Source of the DNA: Flavobacterium psychrophilum
GTDB lineage: Bacteria; Bacteroidota; Bacteroidia; Flavobacteriales; Flavobacteriaceae
Assembly: GCA_945860385.1 (NCBI GenBank)
Contig: CAMAQD010000006.1
Span: 62,001 to 126,000, forward strand
Length of the DNA stretch: 64,000 nucleotides
Direction of reading: 5' to 3'
The translations under genes and the position numbers were made by a program. This document shows, piece after piece, positions 1 through 8,566 of the stretch (within the stretch, counting starts at the first letter, position 1; each line of letters opens with the position of its first letter). The notes beneath the pieces are model-generated. The model ran no database searches. It saw only the letters and a program-made list of their open reading frames with translations, and had not been told where the DNA came from.

Positions 1-1
1 A

Positions 2-364
2 ATACACATCGACGATTTAAACAAAGCGCTTGAAAAAAAATATAAAAAGAAAATTGCTGTCGAAAATGAAAATAATAGTTCTGAAGAATTATTGTTAAAA
101 GAATATTTATCTAATAGATTTTCGATCAAAGTAAATGGTCAAGTCAAACCTTTGAATTTTTTGAGTAAAGAAATAGAGGGCGACGAACTTGTTTGCTATT
201 GGAATATTAAAGGCTTATCTAAAATAAACACACTCGAAGTAAACAACACCGTTTTAACTGAATGTTTTTCGGATCAACAAAACATGATTAATGTTACTGT
301 TTTGGGTGGGAAACAGAGTTTTCTTTTAACCAATTCCTTAACTTCCAAATCATTAAAATATTAA
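2..364 (+). CDS. DUF6702-like protein, 5' end outside the window
   Basis: The frame is open from base 2, so this is the C-terminal ~120 residues of a gene that begins upstream. The first visible residues include IDDLNKALEKKY, followed by short beta-strand-like segments. This resembles the small (about 160-residue) DUF6702 proteins that flavobacteria often encode just before an M1 peptidase. No catalytic motif is visible and the function is unknown. The gene ends 16 bases before the M1 peptidase gene, so the two are probably co-transcribed. A TTG at 92 is in frame, but coding continues upstream of it, so it is not the start. The family assignment is from memory of the fold and context and is moderately sure. 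Confidence 0.7.
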   Translation: MHIDDLNKALEKKYKKKIAVENENNSSEELLLKEYLSNRFSIKVNGQVKPLNFLSKEIEGDELVCYWNIKGLSKINTLEVNNTVLTECFSDQQNMINVTVLGGKQSFLLTNSLTSKSLKY

Positions 365-380
365 TTTCCAAACCATAATT

Positions 381-2657
381 ATGAACCAAAATACAATGAA
401 CTTTCTTTCAAAAAAAAACGTCTTTATACTATTATTTATTTTTCCATTACTTGTTGTTGCGCAAACTAAATCTACAGAAGAATCAATAAAAAAATCGGGA
501 AGTTATGACACCAATAAATTCAGTCAAATGTATGATTTATTGGCAACTCCAAATATGTTTCGCACAGCTTCAGGCGCTCCGGGACCAGCCTATTATCAGC
601 AACAGGCCGATTATAAAATTGACATTGAATTGGATGATAAAAATTCGAAATTAAGTGGCTCTGAAACTATCACCTATTACAACAATTCCCCCGACACTTT
701 AGAGTATTTATGGGTACAACTTGACCAAAATCAAGCTGCCAAAAATTCACAATCTCCGTTAGCAGAAAATCAGAAAACCGAAGAGGTATTTACTCCAAAT
801 AAATTTGCCAATAAATTTTTGAAACAAGGATTAGAACGCGGTTTTAACATTGAATACCTTAAAGATTCCAAAGGAAATGCTCTGCCTTACACTATAAATC
901 AAACGATGATGCGCATCGATTTGCCCACGCCTATGAAGTCTGGAGAAAAATTATCTTTCTCAATCAAATGGTGGTACAACATCAACAATTATCGTCAAGA
1001 CGGAGGCAGATCTGGTTATGAATTATTCGAAAAAGATGGAAATAAATTATATATAATTGCTCAATTCTACCCAAGAATGGCGGTGTATAACGATGTTGAG
1101 GGTTGGCAAAATATGCAGTTTTGGGGAAGTGGAGAATTTACACTACCCTTTGGAAATTTTGATGTGAATATCACAGTTCCTGCAGACCATGTTTTGAACG
1201 CAACTGGAGAATTGATGAATAGAAACGAAGTTTTCACTGCCGCTCAAGTAAAACGATATGAAATAGCTCAAAAAACATTTGACAAACCAGTAGTTATTGT
1301 TACTCAAGCAGAAGCAGAAATTACTGAAAAAGGATTTTCAGACAAGAAAAAAACCTGGAAATTTAGCGCCAAGAACGTTAGAGATTTTGGAATTGCAACT
1401 TCCAGAAAGTTTATCTACGATGCGATGGCGGTGCAATTAAATGGAAAAATAGTAATGGCAGAATCGGTTTATCCAAAAGAGGCCAATCCGCTTTGGGGAG
1501 AAACTTCTACTTTAACCGTAGCACATACTTTAAAAAGTTATTCAGCTCATACTTTTGACTATCCTTATCCAAAAGCCGTTTCGGTTTCGGCCGAAGACCA
1601 AGGTATGGAATACCCTATGATTTGTTGGAATTTTGGCCGACCTGACGAAAATGGTGTGACAAGTACACAAATCAAAAACGGAATGATTGGAGTAATTATA
1701 CACGAAGTTGGACATAATTTTTTTCCAATGATTGTCAATTCAGATGAGCGCCAATGGACGTGGATGGACGAAGGTCTCAATACTTTTATGCAATATATGG
1801 CTCAACAAGAGTTAGGAACTAACTTCCCTTCAAGACGTGGGTCTCCAAAAGGCATTGTTCCTTATATGAGTGGCGATCAAAAATTCTTAGAACCAATTAT
1901 GTCTAATTCTGAAAGTCTTATCGATTTTGGAAATAATGCTTATGCAAAACCAGCAACGGGTTTAAACATCTTGAGAGAAACCATAATGGGTAGAGAATTA
2001 TTTGATTATGCTTTCAAAGTATATGCCAATCGCTGGAAATTCAAACATCCAACTCCCGAAGATTTTTTTAGAACTATGGAAGATGCTTCTGCCGTAGATC
2101 TGGATTGGTTTTTTAGAGGTTGGTTTTACTCAACAGATTATGTTGACATTGGTATTAAAGAGGTGAAACAATATTACGTTACAGAAACTCCAACTGCAGC
2201 ATTGAAAGATGTAACCATTAATAAAAGACGCTTTGGAACAGAAAACGGACCTTATATTTACCTAATTTCTAATGACAATTCAGCCTTGGGTTCAAATAAA
2301 ACGAAGCCTTTTACTACCGATTCTGTTAAATTACTTTCGGATTACGTGGCTCAAAATTTCTCGGCAGAAGAAAAAGCAAACATTAAAAATCCTAAATACT
2401 TTTATGAAGTAGAGTTTAACAAACCCGGAGGAATGCTAATGCCAATCGTTGTAGAGATAACTTATGATGACAATACAAAAGAAAATTTTAAATTTCCAGC
2501 ACAAATTTGGAGGAAAAATAACGAAACCGCTAAAAGAGTTTTTGCAACTGAAAAAGAGATTAAAACCATTCAGATTGATCCAAAACAAGAAACTGCTGAT
2601 ATTGACCTTGCCAATAATACTTGGCCAAAGGCAGAAGTAAAATCGAAATTCGATTAA
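381..2657 (+). CDS. M1 family zinc metallopeptidase, exported
   Basis: This is a secreted or periplasmic aminopeptidase-type enzyme of 758 residues. A signal peptide covers about residues 1-28 (basic start, hydrophobic core, VVAQ cleavage region). The zinc site is HEVGH at 441-445 with the third ligand Glu464 exactly 18 residues further on, in WMDEGLN. The substrate-binding GXMEN loop appears as GMEYP at 408-412, which lacks the canonical Asn, as in many Bacteroidota M1 enzymes. The N-terminal beta domain (about 50-260) and the catalytic domain (about 330-610) are recognisable. The gene lies in a same-strand run with the preceding DUF6702-like gene. It probably trims peptides in the envelope; the substrate is unknown. 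A second in-frame ATG lies five codons downstream and would keep the signal peptide. Confidence 0.93.
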   Translation: MNQNTMNFLSKKNVFILLFIFPLLVVAQTKSTEESIKKSGSYDTNKFSQMYDLLATPNMFRTASGAPGPAYYQQQADYKIDIELDDKNSKLSGSETITYYNNSPDTLEYLWVQLDQNQAAKNSQSPLAENQKTEEVFTPNKFANKFLKQGLERGFNIEYLKDSKGNALPYTINQTMMRIDLPTPMKSGEKLSFSIKWWYNINNYRQDGGRSGYELFEKDGNKLYIIAQFYPRMAVYNDVEGWQNMQFWGSGEFTLPFGNFDVNITVPADHVLNATGELMNRNEVFTAAQVKRYEIAQKTFDKPVVIVTQAEAEITEKGFSDKKKTWKFSAKNVRDFGIATSRKFIYDAMAVQLNGKIVMAESVYPKEANPLWGETSTLTVAHTLKSYSAHTFDYPYPKAVSVSAEDQGMEYPMICWNFGRPDENGVTSTQIKNGMIGVIIHEVGHNFFPMIVNSDERQWTWMDEGLNTFMQYMAQQELGTNFPSRRGSPKGIVPYMSGDQKFLEPIMSNSESLIDFGNNAYAKPATGLNILRETIMGRELFDYAFKVYANRWKFKHPTPEDFFRTMEDASAVDLDWFFRGWFYSTDYVDIGIKEVKQYYVTETPTAALKDVTINKRRFGTENGPYIYLISNDNSALGSNKTKPFTTDSVKLLSDYVAQNFSAEEKANIKNPKYFYEVEFNKPGGMLMPIVVEITYDDNTKENFKFPAQIWRKNNETAKRVFATEKEIKTIQIDPKQETADIDLANNTWPKAEVKSKFD

Positions 2658-2703
2658 TGTTAATTAATTTAAAATTACATTATTTTGTAACTGTACATCT
2701 TTG

Positions 2704-2711
2704 TAACTTTG
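2704..2711 (+). promoter_or_regulatory. -7 element TAACTTTG upstream of the tat gene
   Basis: TAACTTTG matches the Bacteroidota -7 consensus TAnnTTTG and lies 18 bases before the ATG at 2730. A TTTG at 2684-2687 could act as the -33 element, but the spacing of 16 is short. It gives the tat-PAP2 pair a possible promoter separate from the peptidase gene. Confidence 0.55.
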
Positions 2712-2729
2712 CAACTTAAAAAATAGATT

Positions 2730-3197
2730 ATGTTTGGAATTGGTGGAGGCGAATTGATTTTTATAATGTTTGTTGTTCTAATGCTTTTCGGATCGGATAA
2801 AGTTCCGGAAATGGCGCGAACAATGGGTAAAGCGATGGCGCAATTAAAAAACGCTACAAACGACATCAAAAACGAAATTCAAAAAGGAGCTGAAGCCAAT
2901 GGTTTCGACCAAAATATGTTAAGCGATTTGACTAAGAGTATCACATCTGAAATCAATAGTGCCAAAACAAATTTGCTTGGAGATTCCAATCCTTTGAGAG
3001 GAATTTCGGATAATTTTTCGTCAGAAATTGACAAAGTCAAAAGTAGTATTGTTGCCGAAAATCCAATGGCTGTAAAAGAAAATTTACCTCCATCTTCAAT
3101 TGAAATCGACAAAGCCAAAGCAGATATAGCAGCAGACGAATCCCACAAGGAAGAGGAAATTGATGACGCAATCGGGCCAATAAAACGCAAAAAATAA
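2730..3197 (+). CDS. tatA: Sec-independent translocase subunit, TatA/TatB family
   Basis: A pore-forming or docking subunit of the twin-arginine translocase, which exports folded proteins across the inner membrane. The 155-residue protein starts with a single N-terminal helix (about residues 6-20) followed by the signature LFGSDKVPEMAR (family: FGPxKLPEL). Next come an amphipathic helix and a long charged tail of about 100 residues. The tail length is TatB-like, but Bacteroidota generally have only TatA-type proteins plus TatC, so A versus B cannot be decided here. tatC is not in the window. The stop overlaps the next start (TAATG), so translation of the PAP2 gene is probably coupled. One likely client, a Gfo/Idh/MocA oxidoreductase with a twin-arginine signal, is at 59756-60886. 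Confidence 0.85.
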   Translation: MFGIGGGELIFIMFVVLMLFGSDKVPEMARTMGKAMAQLKNATNDIKNEIQKGAEANGFDQNMLSDLTKSITSEINSAKTNLLGDSNPLRGISDNFSSEIDKVKSSIVAENPMAVKENLPPSSIEIDKAKADIAADESHKEEEIDDAIGPIKRKK

Positions 3198-3760
3198 TGT
3201 TGGAAAAAATCCTATCGATTGATACCGAATTATTTGTTTTCTTAAACGGTTTAGGTTCGGAAAAATATGATGGATTTTGGTTGATGATTACCAAACAAAC
3301 TTCTTGGATTCCGCTTTTCTTATTCTTGCTTTATCTTATTTTCAATAAATTAGGGACGAAACAAACCCTGTATTTAATGCTATTCGTGGCTGTTTTATTA
3401 GTTTTTACAGATCAAACGGCCAACTTATTCAAAAACGGATTTCAACGATTGCGACCCTGCAACAATCCCGAAATAAATTCATTTATACGAATAGTACAAT
3501 CTAGAACTTCATTTAGTTTTTTCTCAGGCCACGCCTCAAGTTCAATGGGAGTTGCTACATTTTTATACCTTATTTTCAAAAAGGATTTCAACTACTTTTG
3601 GTTGTTAATTTTATGGCCGTTAATTTTCGCCTATAGCCGAATTTACTTGGGATTGCACTACCCGATTGATATTATTTGCGGCTATTTGTGTGGTGCCATA
3701 TTAGGTTTCTTAATGTACAAATTATATCAACAAGTACAAATGAGAAATTTTCCGATTTAA
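3197..3760 (+). CDS. PAP2-family membrane phosphatase
   Basis: An integral membrane lipid-phosphate or undecaprenyl-diphosphate phosphatase of 187 residues. The three PAP2 signature motifs are all present: KNGFQRLRP (K-x6-RP), FSGHASSS (PSGH variant with Phe for Pro) and SRIYLGLHYPID (SR-x5-H-x3-D). About five hydrophobic segments surround them. The active site faces the periplasm in this family. Likely substrates are undecaprenyl diphosphate, phosphatidylglycerophosphate or lipid A phosphates; the sequence does not decide among them. The ATG shares its A with the stop codon of the upstream tat gene. Confidence 0.88.
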   Translation: MLEKILSIDTELFVFLNGLGSEKYDGFWLMITKQTSWIPLFLFLLYLIFNKLGTKQTLYLMLFVAVLLVFTDQTANLFKNGFQRLRPCNNPEINSFIRIVQSRTSFSFFSGHASSSMGVATFLYLIFKKDFNYFWLLILWPLIFAYSRIYLGLHYPIDIICGYLCGAILGFLMYKLYQQVQMRNFPI

Positions 3761-3763
3761 AAT

Positions 3764-3885
3764 CATTGCGAGGAACGAAGGAATATTAGGAGCTATTTCC
3801 TGCTGTACGCTATATCTTTTGCTGGCTGGCCCAGCCAGAAAAAGGATGCCGCTTCCATCAGGGCTAGGGCCTTCGCTTTCAAAAA
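3764..3885. repeat. Flavobacterium-type intergenic repeat
   Basis: A G+C-rich patch in an otherwise A+T-rich spacer. It begins ATTGCGAGGAACGAAGGAA and continues with an imperfect inverted repeat whose centre is a perfect hairpin at 3822-3838. From memory, very similar blocks (ATTGCGAGGAACGAAG, GGAGCTATTTCC, GGGCTAGGGC) occur many times between genes in Flavobacterium genomes. It lies between two convergent genes and has no open reading frame. Copy number cannot be tested in this window. Confidence 0.6.
3817..3843. terminator. Hairpin between convergent genes (bidirectional terminator)
   Basis: CTGGCTGG (3822-3829) and CCAGCCAG (3831-3838) are perfect inverted repeats separated by one base. 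TTTT lies on the left and AAAAA on the right. The real loop must include a few stem bases. It sits between the ends of the PAP2 gene (+) and the O-methyltransferase gene (-). The T tract is short on the plus side, so termination there is less sure. Confidence 0.5.
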
Positions 3886-3897
3886 TAATTGCTGAAT

Positions 3898-4539
3898 TTA
3901 CAAAACTCGACTAACCGTCAAACCATCGCGAATAGGCAATAAAACGGTTTCAACTCTAGAGTCGTTTTTCAACAAGAGGTTGTAGTCTAATAATATTTTT
4001 GTGCTAATATCTTTTGGATTCAATGGTTCCAGAACTTTTCCGCTCCACAACACATTGTCTGAAAGAATAATTCCGCCTTTGTTCATTTTTGGAACAATCA
4101 TTTCAAAATAATTGATGTAATTTTCCTTATCAGCATCAATAAAAACCAAGTCGAATTTCAAATCCAAAGTTGGAATAATATCCAAAGCTTCACCAAGATG
4201 TTGTACGATTTGGTTTCCCCAAGGCGATTTGTCAAAATGTTTGCGCTGAAAATCGACTAATTCTTCTTTAATGTCAATCGTGTGAAGTTTGCCTTTTTCC
4301 TGCATTCCTTCACATAAACATAAAGCGGAATAGCCAGTATAAGTACCTATTTCGAGAATATTTACGGGACATATCAATTTGGACAACATACTTAAAACAC
4401 GACCTTGAAAATGGCCGCTAAGCATTCGTGGCAACAAAACTTTTTGATAGGTTTCTTTGTTTAAAGCCGCCAACAATTCAGGTTCTTTTTCGGAATGTTG
4501 CTCGATATAATTTTCTAGTTCTTGGGAAATAAAGTGCAT
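3898..4539 (-). CDS. SAM-dependent O-methyltransferase (class I, cation dependent type)
   Basis: A 213-residue class I methyltransferase of the catechol/caffeoyl-CoA O-methyltransferase type. It has the SAM-binding motif ILEIGTYTGYSALCL near residues 60-75, the acidic end of strand 2 (LHTIDI), and the metal-site segment FIDADKENYINYF with LSDNVLW after it. Typical members run 210-220 residues. I place the start at the ATG at 4539 (MHFISQELENY), which matches the family. An upstream ATG at 4590 would add 17 residues with no similarity and would run into the promoter of rlmN. The acceptor substrate is unknown. It is divergent from rlmN. Confidence 0.88.
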   Translation of the reverse strand: MHFISQELENYIEQHSEKEPELLAALNKETYQKVLLPRMLSGHFQGRVLSMLSKLICPVNILEIGTYTGYSALCLCEGMQEKGKLHTIDIKEELVDFQRKHFDKSPWGNQIVQHLGEALDIIPTLDLKFDLVFIDADKENYINYFEMIVPKMNKGGIILSDNVLWSGKVLEPLNPKDISTKILLDYNLLLKNDSRVETVLLPIRDGLTVSRVL

Positions 4540-4598
4540 TTTATTAATTTTTGTCAAAGTTATCAAATTATCAAATGTACAAATCAACAAATAGTCAT

Positions 4599-4606
4599 TA
4601 ACTTTG
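4599..4606 (+). promoter_or_regulatory. -7 element TAACTTTG at the rlmN start
   Basis: The box ends only 4 bases before the first ATG of rlmN and 7 before the second. A transcript would start at or almost at the start codon, which predicts a leaderless mRNA. No clear -33 TTG is visible. Confidence 0.5.
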
Positions 4607-4610
4607 CACG

Positions 4611-5651
4611 ATGATGGAGAAAAAAGACATTCGAGCCCTATCCAAAGAACAATTACGTGATTTTTTTGTTACCAACGGAGATAAAGCTTTTCGAGGAAAC
4701 CAAGTCTACGAATGGCTTTGGAGCAAAGGCGCGCACAGTTTTGATGACATGACCAATGTGGCAAAAGCTACTAGAACGATGCTAGAAAACAATTTTGTTA
4801 TCAATCACATTAAGGTTGATACGATGCAACGAAGTGAAGACGGAACGGTTAAAAATGCGGTTCGTTTGCACGATGGTTTAGTCGTAGAAAGTGTTTTGAT
4901 TCCAACCAATACTCGAACAACGGCTTGCGTTTCGAGTCAAGTGGGTTGCAGTTTGGATTGTAATTTCTGCGCCACTGCCCGACTGAAAAGAATGAGAAAT
5001 CTGGAACCCGCCGAAATTTACGATCAAGTAATTGCCATCGACAAAGAAAGTCGTTTGTATTACAATCATCCTTTATCGAATATTGTTTTTATGGGAATGG
5101 GCGAACCTCTGATGAATTACAATAACGTGATGAAAGCCATCGAAATGATCACTTCCAACGAAGGTTTGGGAATGTCGCCAAAACGCATTACGGTTTCAAC
5201 TTCCGGTATTCCGAAAATGATTAAAAAAATGGCCGATGATGAAGTGAAATTCAATTTAGCTGTTTCCCTACATTCCGCAATAGATGAAATTCGTTCTAAG
5301 ATTATGCCTTTCAGCGCTAATTTTCCTTTAGCTGATTTAAGAGAATCATTGGAATATTGGTATCGAAAAACCAAAAGTAAAATTTCCTTCGAATATGTAG
5401 TTTGGAAAGGAATCAACGATAACAAAGAATCCGTTGATGCCTTGGTCAAATTCTGTAAATATGTCCCTTGCAAAGTTAATCTTATCGAATATAATCCTAT
5501 TGATGACGGTGAGTTTCAACAAGCTTCCGAAGAATCCATTAATGCTTATATTAAAGCGCTTGAAGCTTCAGGAATTGTGGTAAAAGTGCGAAGAAGTCGC
5601 GGCAAGGATATTGATGCTGCCTGCGGTCAATTGGCCAATAAAGAAGCATAA
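4611..5651 (+). CDS. rlmN: 23S rRNA A2503-C2 and tRNA A37-C2 methyltransferase RlmN
   Basis: A radical-SAM enzyme that methylates C2 of A2503 in 23S rRNA and A37 in some tRNAs. The 346-residue length is normal. The radical-SAM cysteines are C113-x3-C117-x2-C120 in the motif CSLDCNFCATA. The SAM-contacting GMGEPL follows at about residue 163. The C-terminal Cys338 in AACGQLA is the expected methyl-carrying residue. The gene begins with two adjacent ATG codons; the second (4614) fits the promoter position slightly better. It ends just before a strong hairpin terminator. Confidence 0.96.
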   Translation: MMEKKDIRALSKEQLRDFFVTNGDKAFRGNQVYEWLWSKGAHSFDDMTNVAKATRTMLENNFVINHIKVDTMQRSEDGTVKNAVRLHDGLVVESVLIPTNTRTTACVSSQVGCSLDCNFCATARLKRMRNLEPAEIYDQVIAIDKESRLYYNHPLSNIVFMGMGEPLMNYNNVMKAIEMITSNEGLGMSPKRITVSTSGIPKMIKKMADDEVKFNLAVSLHSAIDEIRSKIMPFSANFPLADLRESLEYWYRKTKSKISFEYVVWKGINDNKESVDALVKFCKYVPCKVNLIEYNPIDDGEFQQASEESINAYIKALEASGIVVKVRRSRGKDIDAACGQLANKEA

Positions 5652-5683
5652 AAAAGGAGTTCATTGCAATGAACTCCTTTTTT
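5651..5683. terminator. rlmN terminator (perfect palindrome, bidirectional)
   Basis: GGAGTTCATTGCAATGAACTCC (5656-5677) is a perfect 22-base palindrome, flanked by A5 on the left and T6 on the right. It can terminate rlmN from the left and the convergent lipoprotein gene from the right. Confidence 0.9.
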
Positions 5684-5747
5684 ATTGAATATAATTTTTT
5701 TTCCTTTCTAAACTCCCTTTCCTCAGGGGAATGATAGTATAAGGATT

Positions 5748-6614
5748 CTATTTTCTCAGAACAATTTCTTTTGAAACACCATTTATAGTCATGGTAGCAA
5801 GTTTATCACAATCGCCATTTCCATAATCTAAAGTAGCTGTAGCATCATTTTTTAAAATTTCAACAATGCCTGAAACAGGGAAAGGCATTTTACAACTCAT
5901 CTTAATTAAAAGAGCCTGAGCTTTTTGTGTAGTGCAAGAATATTTTGACCCATTAGGAAAAGTGGTAATATGGTATCCCCAAACTTTGAAAACATTGTCT
6001 TCCCAGTTGGTAATCGTTGCAAATCCCTCTACCATTTCTCGAACTCTTGTTCCAATTCTTGTATAAATTTTACCGTCAGGGTAAGTAATTTTCATGTCAA
6101 TTGAATGAGTAATTACCGGATGTATTGCGGCTAATAAATCCGAAGTTTTTAGTTCGTGCGTAATCGTTTTACTTCCTTCAATTAATTTATCATTGTGATA
6201 AAAACCTTCCAAAGTATAAGAAATGGTTCGTACTGGAGTAGCGAAATTTTTAGAAAAACTAATGATTATTTTTCCTTTTAGAATATTTCCGTTTGGCAAT
6301 GCGCATCCTTGAGAGCCAAAATCAATAGTTCGTGTCCAGGTTTCACCGGTCAAAACTGAAGTAACAGTTGCACAAGGAGGTAACATACTTTTAATAGGAG
6401 CACTTGTTTTGGCTGCCACACTTTTTTGTACGTCAAACTGGTCTTCAGCAATGAAAGAAACATCATCAACTGTTGCATCGATTTCTGTGTTTAAAACAGC
6501 TTCATCTACAGAAATTGCGTTTAAAGGAGCAGCTTCATTAACAGGTTCATTGTTACAACCAATAAACAAAGTAATGGATAACAATGTAGCGAATAATAAA
6601 ATTTTGTTTTTCAT
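5748..6614 (-). CDS. Lipoprotein of unknown function
   Basis: A 288-residue lipoprotein. The signal peptide ends in the lipobox LFIGC with Cys20, followed by CNNEPVNEA, which has only one early acidic residue. The mature part begins with an Ala/Val/Asp-rich segment and continues as a beta-rich domain with three cysteines in the CATVTSV, GCALPNG and YSCTTQ regions. I recognise no domain. It is monocistronic, convergent with rlmN and divergent from the polyprenyl synthase gene. The 273-base spacer upstream is very A+T-rich and shows no clear promoter for it. Location should be the inner or outer membrane, facing the periplasm or surface. Confidence 0.8.
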   Translation of the reverse strand: MKNKILLFATLLSITLFIGCNNEPVNEAAPLNAISVDEAVLNTEIDATVDDVSFIAEDQFDVQKSVAAKTSAPIKSMLPPCATVTSVLTGETWTRTIDFGSQGCALPNGNILKGKIIISFSKNFATPVRTISYTLEGFYHNDKLIEGSKTITHELKTSDLLAAIHPVITHSIDMKITYPDGKIYTRIGTRVREMVEGFATITNWEDNVFKVWGYHITTFPNGSKYSCTTQKAQALLIKMSCKMPFPVSGIVEILKNDATATLDYGNGDCDKLATMTINGVSKEIVLRK

Positions 6615-6871
6615 AATTAATAAAAATTAAATTGTTTATTTCTTTGATACAGAAATTTATAAAAGGTTTAATTTGGGATAATAAATTTATGTAAATAAAT
6701 TAAGCTTAAAGATAAAACTAGCTTCTAATCGACAAAAAACACAAAAAAAAGAAATAGCACTACCCTTGTAATCAATTACATAAGATTAATATTCTTAAAA
6801 ATTTAAACTATTTTTAAAATAAACATTTTCATTTACATTGATATAGATACCGTTGTTTTAACCGAAAATGG

Positions 6872-6879
6872 TATATTTG
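6872..6879 (+). promoter_or_regulatory. -7 element TATATTTG upstream of the polyprenyl synthase
   Basis: The box matches TAnnTTTG and ends 8 bases before the ATG at 6888, again predicting a leaderless or nearly leaderless mRNA. TTG at 6853-6855 is a possible -33 element at a short spacing of 16. Confidence 0.55.
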
Positions 6880-6887
6880 GATTCTAA

Positions 6888-7865
6888 ATGAATATTACTT
6901 CTCAAATAAAGCAGCCTATATTAAACGAGATGGAACTTTTTGAAAAAAAGTTCCACGAATCGATGATTTCAAAAGTGGCTTTGCTCAACAGAATTACCTA
7001 TTATATCGTCAATCGAAAAGGAAAACAAATGCGTCCAATGTTTGTTTTCTTGACAGCTAAAATGGTTTCAGATGGAATTGTAAACGAAAGAACTTATCGT
7101 GGCGCATCGGTAATTGAACTAATTCATACTGCGACTTTAGTTCATGATGATGTGGTGGATGACAGCAATCGACGAAGAGGATTTTTCTCCATTAATGCTC
7201 TTTGGAAAAATAAAATTGCAGTACTTGTCGGCGATTATTTGCTTTCAAAAGGATTGCTATTATCAATAGACAACGGTGATTTTGATTTACTGAGAATTAT
7301 TTCAGTTGCAGTTCGAGAAATGAGCGAAGGCGAATTATTGCAAATAGAGAAAGCCAGACGACTTGATATAACAGAGAATATTTACTATGAAATTATCCGA
7401 AAAAAGACAGCAACTTTAATTGCTGCGTGTTGCGCTTTGGGTGCAAAATCAGTGATTGAAGATGAAATCCAGGTCGAGAATATGAGGAAATTTGGAGAAC
7501 TCATCGGGATGGCTTTTCAAATCAAAGACGATTTATTCGATTATACTGAAGACGCTATTGGTAAACCTACAGGAATTGATATTAAGGAACAAAAAATGAC
7601 TTTACCGTTGATTCATGTTTTGAATAATTGTACTTCAAAAGAAAAATCGTGGCTCATCAACTCGATCAAAAACCACAACAAAGACAAAAAACGGGTAAAA
7701 GAAGTTATTTTGTTTGTGAAAGACCACAACGGATTACTTTATGCCGAACAAAAAATGGCCGAATTTCAGCAAGAAGCATTGTTGCTTTTAAACAATTATC
7801 CTCAATCTGAGTTCAAAGACGCGCTGATTTTGATGGTGAATTATGTGATTGAAAGAAAAAAATAA
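6888..7865 (+). CDS. Polyprenyl diphosphate synthase (trans-type)
   Basis: A trans-isoprenyl diphosphate synthase that chain-elongates farnesyl diphosphate with isopentenyl diphosphate. The 325-residue length fits the hexa- to octaprenyl group, whose product is the menaquinone side chain. Both aspartate-rich motifs are present: HDDVVDDSNRRRG, with the first Asp at 87 (DDxxD at 88-92), and KDDLFDYTED with Asp214, 215 and 218. GKQMRP near residue 45 binds the diphosphate. In flavobacteria the product is most likely a C30-type chain for MK-6, which is inferred, not read from the sequence. There is no operon partner on the same strand. Confidence 0.92.
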   Translation: MNITSQIKQPILNEMELFEKKFHESMISKVALLNRITYYIVNRKGKQMRPMFVFLTAKMVSDGIVNERTYRGASVIELIHTATLVHDDVVDDSNRRRGFFSINALWKNKIAVLVGDYLLSKGLLLSIDNGDFDLLRIISVAVREMSEGELLQIEKARRLDITENIYYEIIRKKTATLIAACCALGAKSVIEDEIQVENMRKFGELIGMAFQIKDDLFDYTEDAIGKPTGIDIKEQKMTLPLIHVLNNCTSKEKSWLINSIKNHNKDKKRVKEVILFVKDHNGLLYAEQKMAEFQQEALLLLNNYPQSEFKDALILMVNYVIERKK

Positions 7866-8005
7866 TTTTTTTTTTAAATAAATTACATCTTCTGAAGCCT
7901 TGATTTTATTAGGATTTTTATTTTTTATCTTAAATTTTTCATGCCAGATGCAACCTTTTTGTATCAGGATTCGTCTTACTTATAGAAACACTTTATAAAA
8001 CAAAA

Positions 8006-8566
8006 TTGAAAGTAATTCACTTTAACCAAGAAGAAAATGAAATCATTCGTTTGGCAATCGAGAACAATCGATCTGCTCAACAAAAGATCTACGTCAAATT
8101 TTCTTCGAAAATGTTAAGTGTTTGCCGACAATATGTAAGGGACATTCATCAAGCTGAAGACATTATGATTACCGCTTTTATGAAAGTATTTACCAATTTG
8201 AAAAATTTTGAAAAAAAAGGAAGTTTTGAAGGTTGGATTAGACGAATTATGGTCAACGAATGTATTTCGCATATCAGGGTTCAAAAAAAAGTGAGTTTTC
8301 TAGAAGAGGAACATTACTTTGAGGACAGTTTTAACAATATTGAAAGTCAATTTTCTGTCGAAGACATTCAGTTTTTGATTGACAGTTTACCTGATGGATA
8401 CAAAATAATTTTTAATTTGTATGCAATAGAAGGTTACAAGCACAAGGAAATTTCAAATATGTTGGGCATTAACGAAGGAACATCCAAATCGCAATTATCA
8501 CACGCCAGAAAAATTTTGAAAGAGCAAATACTGACGCTAAAAAATTATAGCAATGGAACAGAATAA
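8006..8566 (+). CDS. ECF-type RNA polymerase sigma factor
   Basis: A 186-residue ECF sigma factor. Region 2 covers about residues 20-95, with core binding and -10 recognition around DIMITAFMKVFTNL and GWIRRIMVNECI. Region 4 covers about 115-170, with the helix-turn-helix EGYKHKEISNMLGINEGTSK. The start is a TTG at 8006, followed by KVIHFNQEEN, which matches what I remember of flavobacterial homologues; no in-frame ATG fits. The last 14 bases overlap the next gene, which looks like its membrane partner. It probably directs transcription of this operon and a few envelope genes. The signal is unknown. Confidence 0.93.
   Translation: MKVIHFNQEENEIIRLAIENNRSAQQKIYVKFSSKMLSVCRQYVRDIHQAEDIMITAFMKVFTNLKNFEKKGSFEGWIRRIMVNECISHIRVQKKVSFLEEEHYFEDSFNNIESQFSVEDIQFLIDSLPDGYKIIFNLYAIEGYKHKEISNMLGINEGTSKSQLSHARKILKEQILTLKNYSNGTE

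Noticed and set aside
2879..3190. A 103-codon minus-strand frame inside the tat gene
   Set aside because: The tat product is clearly real on the plus strand; the opposite frame has only low-complexity Ser/Leu sequence.
4540..4590. An N-terminal extension of the O-methyltransferase from ATG 4590
   Set aside because: The 17 added residues match nothing in the family and occupy the promoter side of the divergent spacer; the ATG at 4539 gives the normal start.
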